The notes: a model not told the origin generated them from the sequence alone. 54,291 nucleotides of DNA from Clostridium sp. (GCA_023664325.1 JAMPFS010000018.1:1-54291), one strand, 5' to 3'. Shown: positions 6,645-16,102, numbered from the stretch's first letter. A program made the numbers and translations.

Positions 6645-9600
6645 AGATATTACATACTGCAGACTGGCATCTTGGCAGTTTCCGGGGGCCGGAAGAGAAC
6701 GGGGTAAATCTCCGTTCTCAGGACACAATTAAGTGTCTGGAGGAGATGGTGCGTGTAGCACAAGAAGAAAAGCCGGAGCTGGTACTGGTGTCGGGGGATA
6801 TTTTTGATAAGGCAGAAATCTGGCAGGGAAGAAGCCACAAGGAAGTGCTGCAAGCGAGGAAGATAATCCTCGACCTCTCGGCGGCTGCAAAATATGTGAT
6901 TATAATGCGCGGAACGCCTAACCATGATTCATCGGAAGCGTTCGCAGAGCTGGAAGCGCACTTTGATCTTGTAGGGAATGTGGAGGTTGTGGCAGTTCCC
7001 AAAGTGGTATCGGTGGAGGAATTTGATATTGCAGTCCTGCCAGGCTTTGACAGGGGAGTTTACCGGGCGAAATTTCCCGGTCTGTCAAAGGAAGAGGAAA
7101 ATGAAGTATTCACGCATGAATTAAGCAATATTGTCCTCGGATTAAAAGCACAGTGCGACCCGGAAAAGAAGTCAATCCTTATGTCACATTACACAGTGCC
7201 CGGCTGTAATACGGAGAGCGGGCAGGTGATGATGCTGACACAGTTTGAACCGATCCTTCCGCTGGAAACTTTGCAGGCGGCAGATTTTGATCTGGTTGCC
7301 CTTGGGCATATCCATAGGCCGCAGAAAGTCCCCAATCTGGAAAACTGCTATTATTCCGGCGCCATAAATGCCATGAACTTTAATGATGAAGGGCAGGAAA
7401 GGGGATTCTGGATACATGAAAGCACACCTATTGGGTGGGTCCGTGATTTCTACAAGACGCCGTACCGGGAATTTATGACAATACATCTGAATGATGATGA
7501 TATCGGAATGATTAACGCCGGCGCTTATGACATGGTGGGAACGCAGCGCTGGAGGGGCGAAGTTGACGGAAAGATTGCAAGGGTGATCTATAGCTGTACC
7601 TATGAGAATAACAAGGCATTGAATAAGGCGAGTCTGGAAAGGCAGCTGCTTGATGATGGGGCGTTTATGGTAAAAGAAATTCTCCCGGAAAAGATAGGCG
7701 AGTCGGCAGACCGGAGCAATATGTTTGGCACAACGGATCCGGAAGTAAATCTCAGGGAATACCTTGAAGAAAAGCAGTATCCGGAAGAAAAGATACAGGA
7801 GCTGATATTAAAAGCAAGGCCGGTTATCGCGGAGGCGGAGGCAGGCATATCAATGTCAGCCGCAACTGGAACATTTGAGCCGGTAGAGATTTCCGTCAAG
7901 AACTACCGCAATTATGAAGAGGAAACATTCAACTTTGAGGATATCAGCTTCTGCACAATCAACGGGCAGAATGGGGCAGGAAAGAGCAGCTTATTTATGG
8001 ATGCCATTATTGACTGCCTTTATGAAGAACCGCGGGAGGGAGATCTGACAAGCTGGATCAGAAATGATGAAAAGGCGCGTTCCGGGGCAATCATGTTCAC
8101 ATTCCGCATAGGGGAGAAGACATTCAGAGTAACCAGGACGAGAGCACGATCCGGGAAAGGAACCCTTAATCTGGCAGAGCTGGTGGATGGAGAGTGGACC
8201 GACAGATCAAAGGAAAAATATAAGGATACCCAGACAGAGATCATCAATATTCTTGGCATGGACAGCCTTACATTCAAATCGTGCGCATTGATTATGCAGG
8301 ATCAGTATGGATTATTTTTACAGGCGCCAAAGGAAGACCGGATGATTATCCTTGGAAACCTGCTCGGACTTGGCATATATCAGGCAATGGAGAAGATTTC
8401 TTACGATAAGGCAAAAGTATTTGGTGCAAAGAAAAGGAATCTGGAGCAGGAGATTGATATCCACGAAACAACGATCAAAGGGCATGGGGAGCCGGAAGCC
8501 AGAATCCGCATCCTGTCAGAGGACATAGAGGGAAAAGAAAGACTGCTGAAATCTAAGACGGAGGAGAGGGATAAGAAAAAGCTGGCTCTCTCGCACCAGC
8601 AGGAAGCCGCTGAAAGGCGGAATAAATTGTCAGCATCTGTCAGAACGTTAGAGAGTAAAAAGGCTGCGGCAGAGCAGAATAAAGCTTCCCAGCAGGACAT
8701 TATAAATGCCAGCTCTGCGATTTTGGACGGAAGGACAGAGATTGAGGCGAAAGTTGCCGAATACAATTCTTTTCTTGAAAAGGAAAAGGAATTTTCGGCA
8801 GAGGCGGCTCTTTATTCCGCCAAACAGGCGGAGGTTGCCGAACTGGAAAAGCAGGCCAGATATGAAGAAGTGCAGATGAATGACTTAAAAACACAGCTTC
8901 AATCGGCAGAAGGCAAAAAGGCGGCATTGGAAATCCCTGTGGATGAAAAAGACATCCGGGATAGAAATTCGGAATATGAGAAATATTCTGAACTGCTCAG
9001 GCAGGCAAAGGAGCTGCAGACAAGATTCGTTGAGGCGAAATCTGAGAGGGACCGCAGGGCATATGCAGTAGACAGCAAAAAAGCATATATCAATCAGGAA
9101 ACAGCAAGGCTGAGTTCAAAAAAAGCTGATCTGGAAAGACGGACGGAATTATTACAGAATTCCGGATGCCCGGATATTGAGAATGCAGAGTGCAGATTCT
9201 TAGCGGATGCTCTGGAGGCAAAGAAACAGCTTCCGGCGGTGGAAGCGGAGATCGATTCTTTCCAGGCAGAGCAGGAACCTCTTTTGCAGGAGTTGATTGC
9301 GGCGGTGGAAGAAGCAGAAAAAGCAATACTGGCTGTCGGATATGATGAAAAACTCTTGGCTGAATATTCCGCAAAGGTAAAGGAACTGTCAGATGCCCCG
9401 GAGCAGCTGAAAAAGTTGGAAGAAAGAGCAAATCAAATCGCCTTGATTTCCGCCTCTAGTGAACACATACAGTCGAATATATCTGACTGTGAAAAAAGGC
9501 TTGCTACGGTCAAATTAAAGGCATCTGCGGCGGCACAGGAACAGGATAAGTATAAGAAAGCATTTGAGGAATATGCCATTGTGCAATCCAATATCCAGAT

Positions 9601-10471
9601 GCTGAAACCGTGGCTTGACCGGGAAAAGCAGCTGCCGGTGGCAGAGGAGAGAAAGAGCACTGCAATGAGTCGTTTTCTTGAACTAGCAGACGAGATTGTC
9701 GGTATCGATAATGAGATTTCCGAGAAGAAAGCGGATATCGAAAAGGAAGAAAAGGCAATGGCAGGGATTGAAGAACTGACCGCTGCGGTTACCGGCATGA
9801 ATATTGTCATAGACGCGGTTAATTCGGATATCAGAAATATGCAGATGGAAGTCGGCGCCTTAAAACAGAAGTTAGAGCAGATCGAGGAATTAACTGCTGA
9901 AATAGACGTTCTCCGGCAGAAAAAGAATGAAGCCGCTGCGGAGACAGCAGATTATGATGTTTTGAAATCTGCATTTTCGCAGGATGGAATCCCCCATCAG
10001 ATTGTGCGTTCCATTCTTCCACAGCTGACAGCAACGGCGAATAATATCCTCGGCCAAATGACAGGCGGAAAAATGGGAATTGAATTCAAGACGGAAAAAA
10101 TACTGAAAAGCAATTCCAAAAAGGAAGTGGTCACACTGGATATTTTCATTGAGGAATACGGTAAAAGCAGCCTTCCATACCTTTCAAAATCGGGCGGGGA
10201 AAAAGTAAAGTCTTCCCTGTCGGTAATACTGGCGCTTGCGGAAACCAAATCATCATCTGCGGGGATCCAGTTAGGGATGCTTTTTATAGATGAGCCGCCG
10301 TTCCTGGACGGCGATGGAATACAGGCATATTGTGATGCACTTGAAACCATCCAGAGCAGGTATGAAAACATTAAGATTATGGCTATTACCCATGATCCGA
10401 CTATGAAAGCACGTTTCCCCCAGAATTTGGATGTGGTTAAGACGGAACATGGAAGCAAAGTTATTTACTAA
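6641..10471 (+). CDS. SbcD-SbcC (Mre11-Rad50-like) single-chain fusion nuclease
   Basis: A 1276-residue protein joins both subunits of a DNA-end-processing complex. Residues 1 to about 390 are an SbcD-type metallophosphoesterase: TADWH (D8, H10), SGDIFD (D53), PNHD (N94, H95), LMSHYTV and ALGHIHRPQ. From about 415 comes the SbcC/Rad50 ATPase: Walker A GQNGAGKSS (442-450), a very long coiled coil, a hook-like C843-x7-C851 pair, signature SGGEK (1184-1188) and Walker B LFIDEPP (D1217, E1218). In most bacteria these are two genes with a CxxC hook. Likely role: processing ends or hairpins and supplying recombination intermediates, as T4 gp46/gp47 do. The ATG at 6641 overlaps the preceding stop. 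Confidence 0.93.
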   Translation: MKILHTADWHLGSFRGPEENGVNLRSQDTIKCLEEMVRVAQEEKPELVLVSGDIFDKAEIWQGRSHKEVLQARKIILDLSAAAKYVIIMRGTPNHDSSEAFAELEAHFDLVGNVEVVAVPKVVSVEEFDIAVLPGFDRGVYRAKFPGLSKEEENEVFTHELSNIVLGLKAQCDPEKKSILMSHYTVPGCNTESGQVMMLTQFEPILPLETLQAADFDLVALGHIHRPQKVPNLENCYYSGAINAMNFNDEGQERGFWIHESTPIGWVRDFYKTPYREFMTIHLNDDDIGMINAGAYDMVGTQRWRGEVDGKIARVIYSCTYENNKALNKASLERQLLDDGAFMVKEILPEKIGESADRSNMFGTTDPEVNLREYLEEKQYPEEKIQELILKARPVIAEAEAGISMSAATGTFEPVEISVKNYRNYEEETFNFEDISFCTINGQNGAGKSSLFMDAIIDCLYEEPREGDLTSWIRNDEKARSGAIMFTFRIGEKTFRVTRTRARSGKGTLNLAELVDGEWTDRSKEKYKDTQTEIINILGMDSLTFKSCALIMQDQYGLFLQAPKEDRMIILGNLLGLGIYQAMEKISYDKAKVFGAKKRNLEQEIDIHETTIKGHGEPEARIRILSEDIEGKERLLKSKTEERDKKKLALSHQQEAAERRNKLSASVRTLESKKAAAEQNKASQQDIINASSAILDGRTEIEAKVAEYNSFLEKEKEFSAEAALYSAKQAEVAELEKQARYEEVQMNDLKTQLQSAEGKKAALEIPVDEKDIRDRNSEYEKYSELLRQAKELQTRFVEAKSERDRRAYAVDSKKAYINQETARLSSKKADLERRTELLQNSGCPDIENAECRFLADALEAKKQLPAVEAEIDSFQAEQEPLLQELIAAVEEAEKAILAVGYDEKLLAEYSAKVKELSDAPEQLKKLEERANQIALISASSEHIQSNISDCEKRLATVKLKASAAAQEQDKYKKAFEEYAIVQSNIQMLKPWLDREKQLPVAEERKSTAMSRFLELADEIVGIDNEISEKKADIEKEEKAMAGIEELTAAVTGMNIVIDAVNSDIRNMQMEVGALKQKLEQIEELTAEIDVLRQKKNEAAAETADYDVLKSAFSQDGIPHQIVRSILPQLTATANNILGQMTGGKMGIEFKTEKILKSNSKKEVVTLDIFIEEYGKSSLPYLSKSGGEKVKSSLSVILALAETKSSSAGIQLGMLFIDEPPFLDGDGIQAYCDALETIQSRYENIKIMAITHDPTMKARFPQNLDVVKTEHGSKVIY

Positions 10472-10501
10472 ATTATCTCCGGGGAGAAGCAGGAATCCGG
10501 A

Positions 10502-11281
10502 ATGAAAGGATGTGGTTATGTGCCAAACAGGATATTGAAGGAAAGTATCTGCCGAAGTGAGGAGATTGATTCCTTGTCCTGGCTTGAAGAAGTGCTATTT
10601 TACCGGCTGATTGTCAGTTGTGACGATTACGGAAGATTCGATGCAAGAACGAAAATCATCAAGGGGCAGTGTTTCCCGTTAAAAAACATTACAGAAAAGG
10701 ATATTGACAAGGCTCTTAATAGGCTGTCGGCTGTTGGGCTGGTCCGAGTGTATGAGGCACAAGGACGACCGACCCTGCAATTGGTAACCTGGGAGAATCA
10801 TCAGAATATCCGGGCGAAGAAAAGCAAGTACCCAGCATATGACGAAACTTGCAAGCAAATGTATACAGATGATTGCATTAGTTCCCGTAATCCAATCCAG
10901 TCGGAATCCAATACGGAATCCAATGCGGATATTTGCTCCGAGCGATTAAATCACTCAGAGCCACAGGAACCGCCGTTGATTACCCTGCAGCTTAATACGG
11001 GGGAAGAATGGCCGGTATCAAAGACTGATGTTAAGGAGTGGTCGGAGCTTTACCCCGCGGTTGATGTTATGCAGTGCTTACGAAACATGAAAGGATGGCT
11101 GTTATCCAATCCGGCGAAAAGAAAGACGCCCAGGGGCATAAAGCGGTTTATCACCACATGGCTTCAAAAGGAGCAGGATAAAGGCGGCACATCGGGTTTC
11201 AGATCCTCGTATGGACAGAAAGAGGCTTATGGCGGCAGACTGGACAAATTGCTGTCTGAGAATCGGGGTGATTTTCGGTGA
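10502..11281 (+). CDS. Phage replication initiator (replisome organiser)
   Basis: The 259-residue protein has the N-terminal winged-helix of phage replisome organisers (YVPNRILKESICRSEEID, then EEVLFYRLIVSCDDYGRFDA). A low-complexity middle encoded by DNA iterations follows (near residues 128-140, NPIQSESNTESN), then a C-terminal helical domain with a LLSNPAKRKTPRGIKRFI segment typical of helicase-loader-binding regions. AGGA lies 7 nt before the ATG at 10502; a GTG at 10520 is an alternative start. In related phages the origin lies in the repeats inside this gene. It overlaps the DnaC-like gene by 4 nt. Confidence 0.85.
   Translation: MKGCGYVPNRILKESICRSEEIDSLSWLEEVLFYRLIVSCDDYGRFDARTKIIKGQCFPLKNITEKDIDKALNRLSAVGLVRVYEAQGRPTLQLVTWENHQNIRAKKSKYPAYDETCKQMYTDDCISSRNPIQSESNTESNADICSERLNHSEPQEPPLITLQLNTGEEWPVSKTDVKEWSELYPAVDVMQCLRNMKGWLLSNPAKRKTPRGIKRFITTWLQKEQDKGGTSGFRSSYGQKEAYGGRLDKLLSENRGDFR
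10884..10930 (+). repeat. In-gene iterations, candidate replication origin (copy 2 of the 37-bp repeat)
   Basis: Within the initiator gene, blocks of the form CGGAATCCAAT recur about every 12 bp (TCGGAATCCAA, ACGGAATCCAA, then GCGGAT). Positions 10884-10920 match 2931-2967 at 36 of 37 bases. Such iterations in this place are typical initiator-binding sites of temperate Firmicutes phages. Confidence 0.65.
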
Positions 11282-12024
11282 CAGAGCTTGAAAAGACCTT
11301 GGCGGATATGAAACAGAGGCATTTACCAGATTCTCCGCAGGACAAGAAAAATTATAAATGCACTAAATGCAGGGATAGCGGATGGGTAGAGGTAATCCAT
11401 GAGGGGCATATCCGCATGAAACGCTGTGATGTATGTGAATCGAGGCGGCTGATGATGCAGAGCGGCATATCGCAGGAGTTCCAGACAAAATGTTTTGAGA
11501 ATTTCGATACCCGGAATGATCCGCAGCTTATGAATGCCAAAGGCAAAGCAGTTGAATACTGCCGGAGTTTTTTAGACATAGAGCATACCCGGAATAATTC
11601 AATTATGTTCTATGGGCAGGTCGGATCAGGGAAGACACATTTGGGAACGGCAATATGCAGCCGCCTCATGAGCGGAAATATAGCAGTAACGTATATGACG
11701 TACAGAAATACGGTTACAAAGATTAAGCAGCGGATGACGGACGAAGCGGATTATAACAGGGAAGTAAGCAGGTATGCCGGGGCAAGGGTGCTGTACATAG
11801 ATGATCTGCTGAAGGGCAGGATTACAGAATCAGATGTGAATATCATGTATGAAATCGTGAATTACCGGTACATGAATAGTCTGCCAGTTATTATATCAAC
11901 CGAGAAAGCACTGGATGAATTATTGGAGTTTGACGAGGCGATTGGAAGCCGTCTGATCGAAATGTGCCGGGGAAACATTATACATCTGCAGGGCAAAGAA
12001 TTGAATTACAGACTGTTTTCGTAG
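11278..12024 (+). CDS. DnaC-like helicase loader (AAA+ ATPase)
   Basis: The GTG at 11278 overlaps the initiator stop. The 248-residue protein has an N-terminal zinc finger (C28, C31, C50, C53), then the AAA+ core: Walker A GQVGSGKT (113-120), Walker B VLYIDDLLKG (D175, D176), and a sensor-type STEK. The C-terminal SRLIEMCRGNIIHLQGKELNYR end is typical of DnaC/DnaI-type loaders. It would load the host replicative helicase at the phage origin, acting with the initiator upstream. Confidence 0.92.
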   Translation: MTELEKTLADMKQRHLPDSPQDKKNYKCTKCRDSGWVEVIHEGHIRMKRCDVCESRRLMMQSGISQEFQTKCFENFDTRNDPQLMNAKGKAVEYCRSFLDIEHTRNNSIMFYGQVGSGKTHLGTAICSRLMSGNIAVTYMTYRNTVTKIKQRMTDEADYNREVSRYAGARVLYIDDLLKGRITESDVNIMYEIVNYRYMNSLPVIISTEKALDELLEFDEAIGSRLIEMCRGNIIHLQGKELNYRLFS

Positions 12025-12038
12025 AGAGGAGGTGAGAG

Positions 12039-12863
12039 ATGAAAGTTAAGCATCAGGGAACATTGCAGGGAAGCGAAAAGGAATTCTTGGATTTATTCCA
12101 GAAGCTGTGTTACAGCCGAAGCGCATGGGAAGTATGGGCCGACCTTATGAGTGTCATGGCATGTTCGATCAGCAATGCAGTAGACAGGACGCCAGAACAC
12201 TACGAGGAGAGGGAAAAAGAATATGAGCGGTGCATCAAGCGTATTGGCTCGGTGGAAATGGCGGCAAAGGTGCTGAATGTAGTTGTTATGGCATTGGAGA
12301 ACAATCCGGATCAGGATTTCCTGGGCGCTATGTACATGAAGCTGAACCTTGGAAACCATTGGAAAGGACAGTTTTTCACTCCGTACAATGTGTGCCATTT
12401 AATGGCAGAGGTAACGGTGGGAGACAGCAAAGCGGAGATCGAGGAAAAAGGGTGGATTTCTGTGGGGGATCCATGTATAGGAGGCGGCGCCATGATGATA
12501 GCGGCAGCGAATGTATTCCGGAGCAAGAATATCAATTACCAGAATCATGTGTTATTCGCAGGACAAGATATAGATCGTGTGGTAGCCATGATGGCGTATA
12601 TACAGCTTTCACTTCTGGGGTGCGCTGGATATATTGTCGTAGGCGACAGCCTGTTACATCCCTTGACCGGCTCCGTTTTGTTCCCACGGGAAAGCGAGTA
12701 TCAGGAAATATGGTATATGCCAATGTTCCATAGCGAGATATGGACCATGAGACGGATGATACAGACATTCAGCATGATCAGTGGAACCGCAACCACTCAA
12801 AAAACAGTGGGAAAAGAGCAGCTTACATATTTTTTCAATTTTGAACAGGAGGAAGCGTTATGA
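12039..12863 (+). CDS. N6-DNA-methylase-like protein lacking the NPPY motif
   Basis: The 274-residue protein follows GAGAGGAGGTGAGAG. It has the HsdM/N6_Mtase-type signature FFTPYNVCHLMAEV, a SAM-binding motif I (VGDPCIGGGAMMIAAA) and an acidic turn GQDIDRVVAMMAYI. The region where the catalytic NPPY/NPPF should follow (after VVGDSLLHP) contains only LFPRESEYQEIWYMPM, so I see no catalytic tetrapeptide. It may bind SAM or DNA without methylating, or be a decoy against restriction. It overlaps the PcfK-like gene by 4 nt. Confidence 0.75.
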   Translation: MKVKHQGTLQGSEKEFLDLFQKLCYSRSAWEVWADLMSVMACSISNAVDRTPEHYEEREKEYERCIKRIGSVEMAAKVLNVVVMALENNPDQDFLGAMYMKLNLGNHWKGQFFTPYNVCHLMAEVTVGDSKAEIEEKGWISVGDPCIGGGAMMIAAANVFRSKNINYQNHVLFAGQDIDRVVAMMAYIQLSLLGCAGYIVVGDSLLHPLTGSVLFPRESEYQEIWYMPMFHSEIWTMRRMIQTFSMISGTATTQKTVGKEQLTYFFNFEQEEAL

Positions 12864-13999
12864 CGGAAGAAAGCAAAAAGGCATTACAGTCGGAGGAATG
12901 GCAGACTGTCAGGAACATTATTCAGCATGAAGCGGTAAAAGAGTATCTATCCACTTCCTATGCGGATGCAGAAAAGCAATGTGAGATTACAGCAAATAAT
13001 GTGAAGTACAAGGTGCTGAGGAGAGATAAGAAAACAACCTTTTATGATGAAAACGGGAACACGTTATTTGATGTGGATAATGAAATGCTTGCGGCGGAGT
13101 ATGAAGAATTATCGGGAAATCAGACCGAGCCGGAAACGCTGATGGGAAAAACGATTGCGAGTATTGAAAAGCAGGCGTTTGATCATGCGGTTTCGGCAGA
13201 AGTCCAGAAGGAGAACAACAATGCTGCAGAGTGCATTAAGGGGAAAAGCCAAAGCGGTGTCTGCGGCGCAGCGGCTTATTGCGGTAAAGGGGTGAAATGC
13301 TGTTCCGAATGCTCCGAGCCATGCAATAGCCGTTGTGGATGGCTGGATAAGCCGGATGATGCGACAGAGGAAACCGGTGAGGATAAGACCGAAAAAGAGA
13401 GCGATTCCACGGAAAAACCAGCGGATATTACAGGAAGTGAGCAGGTGGAAGAAGAAAAGGACAAAACAGAAAAGCCTGCGCCGGTATATTCGGGAGTGGA
13501 TGGGGCGGTTGCAAAGTTGCAGGCAGAACTGGAAAAGGCAAAAGATAAGGAATTTGCCAAGCCGGTTATTGAATATCTGGCGGAACGGTGCAGGCAATCT
13601 GAGAGTTTGGCGGCGGATATCTGCCAGAACCATAAGACTTGGGAAAAATGCTATCAGTATATCCATGAAGAAGCAAGGAAAAAGCTGAGTGGCAAATCTG
13701 GACCGGTGCGTGATGATGTAGTGTATGAATGGGCCGAAGACTATTTCCATTTAGATGATAAGGCACTGGAAGAAAAGAAAGCCAAGGAAGAAGCGGAACG
13801 GAAGAAGAAAGCTGCTGAAAAAAAGAAACAGAGTGCAGAGAAAAAGGGAAAATCCACATCTGCAAAATCTTCCAAAATTGAAAAGGCAGAAGAAAAGAAA
13901 TCGGCAGCGCCAAAGCCGCAGCGTGAAGTTCAGAAACAAAAGCCTAAGAAGAACGAACTGGAAGGACAGATGGATATGTTCTCTCTGATGGGCATGTAA
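12860..13999 (+). CDS. pcfK-like: PcfK-like protein
   Basis: The 379-residue protein has a globular N-terminal region, a cysteine-dense segment at about 136-160 (CGAAAYCGKGVKCCSECSEP) that likely binds zinc, and an acidic Glu/Lys linker. The PcfK-type core is at about 230-300 (EYLAERCRQSESLAADICQN, VVYEWAEDYFHLDD). A strongly basic Lys/Ala tail ends in a QMDMFSLMGM peptide; such C-terminal hydrophobic peptides after QxxMF-like sequences often bind the beta clamp, and this phage encodes its own clamp. Followed 14 nt later by the PcfJ-like gene. The pair is named from enterococcal conjugative plasmid pCF10; its molecular role is unclear. Confidence 0.7.
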   Translation: MTEESKKALQSEEWQTVRNIIQHEAVKEYLSTSYADAEKQCEITANNVKYKVLRRDKKTTFYDENGNTLFDVDNEMLAAEYEELSGNQTEPETLMGKTIASIEKQAFDHAVSAEVQKENNNAAECIKGKSQSGVCGAAAYCGKGVKCCSECSEPCNSRCGWLDKPDDATEETGEDKTEKESDSTEKPADITGSEQVEEEKDKTEKPAPVYSGVDGAVAKLQAELEKAKDKEFAKPVIEYLAERCRQSESLAADICQNHKTWEKCYQYIHEEARKKLSGKSGPVRDDVVYEWAEDYFHLDDKALEEKKAKEEAERKKKAAEKKKQSAEKKGKSTSAKSSKIEKAEEKKSAAPKPQREVQKQKPKKNELEGQMDMFSLMGM

Positions 14000-14013
14000 G
14001 GGAGGCGGTATGG

Positions 14014-16101
14014 ATGATAAAGAAAGTATTGAAAACAATACCGATTCCCAAGGCTGATACAGGACGGATTCATGAGGTGGCAATAGTAAATGAAAAAATC
14101 CGTGGTGTGATTATATCACAAAAGAAAAAAATCGGGATGGAGGAAACGTTAATTCTTAACGTGTATCAGGTAAGCGGAAAGAACAAAAATGACATATCCC
14201 TGTTATTTAGGGTTTTCTGCCAGAAGGATGATTATATAACCTTTGAAGTTGATTGCGGCAAGTGGAGGACAGGGGCGTTACTTTATCTGGTATGCAGGGA
14301 TAGTGGATGGAGTGAATACTGGTGGAATTATCATCAATTGGAATTTCTGACAGATAGGGATGCCAAAAGAGTTGAAGGTACGCTCCGCCGATGGAATCAA
14401 AATAATAAGGAGTATAAAGAGAGAGCGGCGTTTACTCTGCTCGACCAATATCAGCAAAATGTCAAAAACGCTCGGTTGATGAAGAAACATAAAAAGGAAA
14501 CTGATGTTATCGATGCTGACATGACGAAATTCGGAGAACTGCCGGATGATTACCAGACATTTATTGAGGAAACGGTCTTCAAGGATGAAAACTACATTTT
14601 CTATGACACCAAGGGAAAAAGGGCTTTCTGCACCAGTTGTAGAAAAACATTTATTCTGGAAAATAAGCACCTTAGGCACAAAACGATAGGCGTCTGGAAT
14701 AACGAGAATGAGGTAAGGCATAACAGAACCATTCGCTGTCCGTACTGTAATAAATATTTACAGGCGAAAAGCGAGGGTATGAGCAGGCAAAACTTGGTAT
14801 CGGTTAAGTGGAGCGTACTGGTTCAACCACATGATGAAGAAGTCCTGACAAGATATTTCTGCCATACAAAGGATTTTAGGTTTGACTTTCATAATCCGAG
14901 GATAACCATCCATGAAGGGTATCGGACAGTGCACAGGGCTGATAAGGCAACGGATTATATGTGGGCGAAATTTAAGCAAACAGATGAAATGCGGTGGTGT
15001 TATTACAGAGATAGGGGGAGTTCATGGTATCCTCCGGCCGAAACAGTCGCACCAAGAAGTGTGGTAATGTATAACGTCAATCTGCAGGAGACAGTTGCTG
15101 ATACCTGTATGAAATATAGCGTTCCGGATATTTTTATCGAGAATGTTGCCAATGATGAACATCGTTTTAATTCGCCATGGCTCATTGATAATTACTTTAA
15201 TTCATATAGAAAATATCCCTTTATAGAGCAGATGCTGAAAGTCGGATTTTATAGAATGACAAGTGATTTCCTTGAAGACCGGAATAGCGCAGATGTGGAA
15301 TTGATTGCCGGACAGAATAGTATTCTCGGAACGCTTGGCATTAGCAAGAACCAATATAATATGCTCCGCAAGGTTGGGAATCCAAGATTAAAGGATTTGG
15401 AAATATTGAGATACAAACCTGATCTGAAATGGAATGACTTTGAGGATTTGCGCTGGTTACAAGATGATGGACATCTGAATGTCTATAAAAAATATATTGA
15501 CCTTATGGAATATACCACATTGCACAAGCTGCGCAGATATATCAGAGAACAAAAGATAGCATATTCTCAGGATTACTTTGATTACACCGGGTGGCTTGAA
15601 AAAATGGGATATGACATGCGAAATGAGTTCAACCTGTTTCCAAAGAATTTCAAAAAGACACATGATGAAATGTCAAAGCAATATGTGAAATTCAAAGACA
15701 AACAGGCGAGGGAAGAAATAAAACGATTCAACCATCTTCTTAAAAAACTGAGAAAAGAAACAGCAGAAGTTGAGGCTATGAATCTCGATATTGATGGATT
15801 GTTTATCAGACTGCCAAACAAATTAGAAGAACTAAAGGAGGAGGGGGAATTTCTTCATCATTGTGTTGGTACATACATGGAAAAGGTAGAAAAAGGTGAG
15901 ACAATGGTTTTCTTTATCAGACAGAAAGCAGCACCGAATAAACCATATTATACACTGGAATGGCATGGGAGAGTGATTCAATGTCGAGGATTACGCAACT
16001 GCGATATGACACCAGAAGTAAAGGCGTTTGTGAAGGTTTTTGAACAGAAAATGCAGGAATACGAACAGAAGCCTGAGAAAAAACATAGAAAGGCGGGATG
16101 A
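14014..16101 (+). CDS. pcfJ-like: PcfJ-like protein
   Basis: The 695-residue protein has a zinc ribbon at about 205-250 (FCTSCRKTF, then CPYCNKYL). Its C-terminal PcfJ domain is recognised by GEFLHHCVGTYMEKVEKGET, FFIRQKAAPNKPYYTLEW and QCRGLRNCDMTPEVKAFV. AGGGAGGCGG stands before the start; a second ATG four bases upstream leads only to a short frame. It is paired with the PcfK-like gene, as on conjugative elements. The PcfJ domain with its conserved HHCVG motif looks enzymatic, but no activity is known to me. Confidence 0.82.
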   Translation: MIKKVLKTIPIPKADTGRIHEVAIVNEKIRGVIISQKKKIGMEETLILNVYQVSGKNKNDISLLFRVFCQKDDYITFEVDCGKWRTGALLYLVCRDSGWSEYWWNYHQLEFLTDRDAKRVEGTLRRWNQNNKEYKERAAFTLLDQYQQNVKNARLMKKHKKETDVIDADMTKFGELPDDYQTFIEETVFKDENYIFYDTKGKRAFCTSCRKTFILENKHLRHKTIGVWNNENEVRHNRTIRCPYCNKYLQAKSEGMSRQNLVSVKWSVLVQPHDEEVLTRYFCHTKDFRFDFHNPRITIHEGYRTVHRADKATDYMWAKFKQTDEMRWCYYRDRGSSWYPPAETVAPRSVVMYNVNLQETVADTCMKYSVPDIFIENVANDEHRFNSPWLIDNYFNSYRKYPFIEQMLKVGFYRMTSDFLEDRNSADVELIAGQNSILGTLGISKNQYNMLRKVGNPRLKDLEILRYKPDLKWNDFEDLRWLQDDGHLNVYKKYIDLMEYTTLHKLRRYIREQKIAYSQDYFDYTGWLEKMGYDMRNEFNLFPKNFKKTHDEMSKQYVKFKDKQAREEIKRFNHLLKKLRKETAEVEAMNLDIDGLFIRLPNKLEELKEEGEFLHHCVGTYMEKVEKGETMVFFIRQKAAPNKPYYTLEWHGRVIQCRGLRNCDMTPEVKAFVKVFEQKMQEYEQKPEKKHRKAG

Positions 16102-16102
16102 T

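Noticed and set aside
6090..6728. Long minus-strand open frame (212 codons) in the zinc-ribbon/DUF3846/SbcCD region
   Set aside because: It lies opposite three well-supported overlapping genes, has no convincing ribosome site and no recognised domain. It is a shadow frame.
12230..12733. Long plus-strand frame overlapping the N6-MTase-like gene
   Set aside because: It is out of frame with a gene that has clear motifs and a strong ribosome site. The alternative reading is Arg/Gly-rich noise.
13109..13750. Long minus-strand open frame opposite the PcfK-like gene
   Set aside because: The plus-strand low-complexity Lys/Glu codons create an open reverse frame by composition. No ribosome site or family match.
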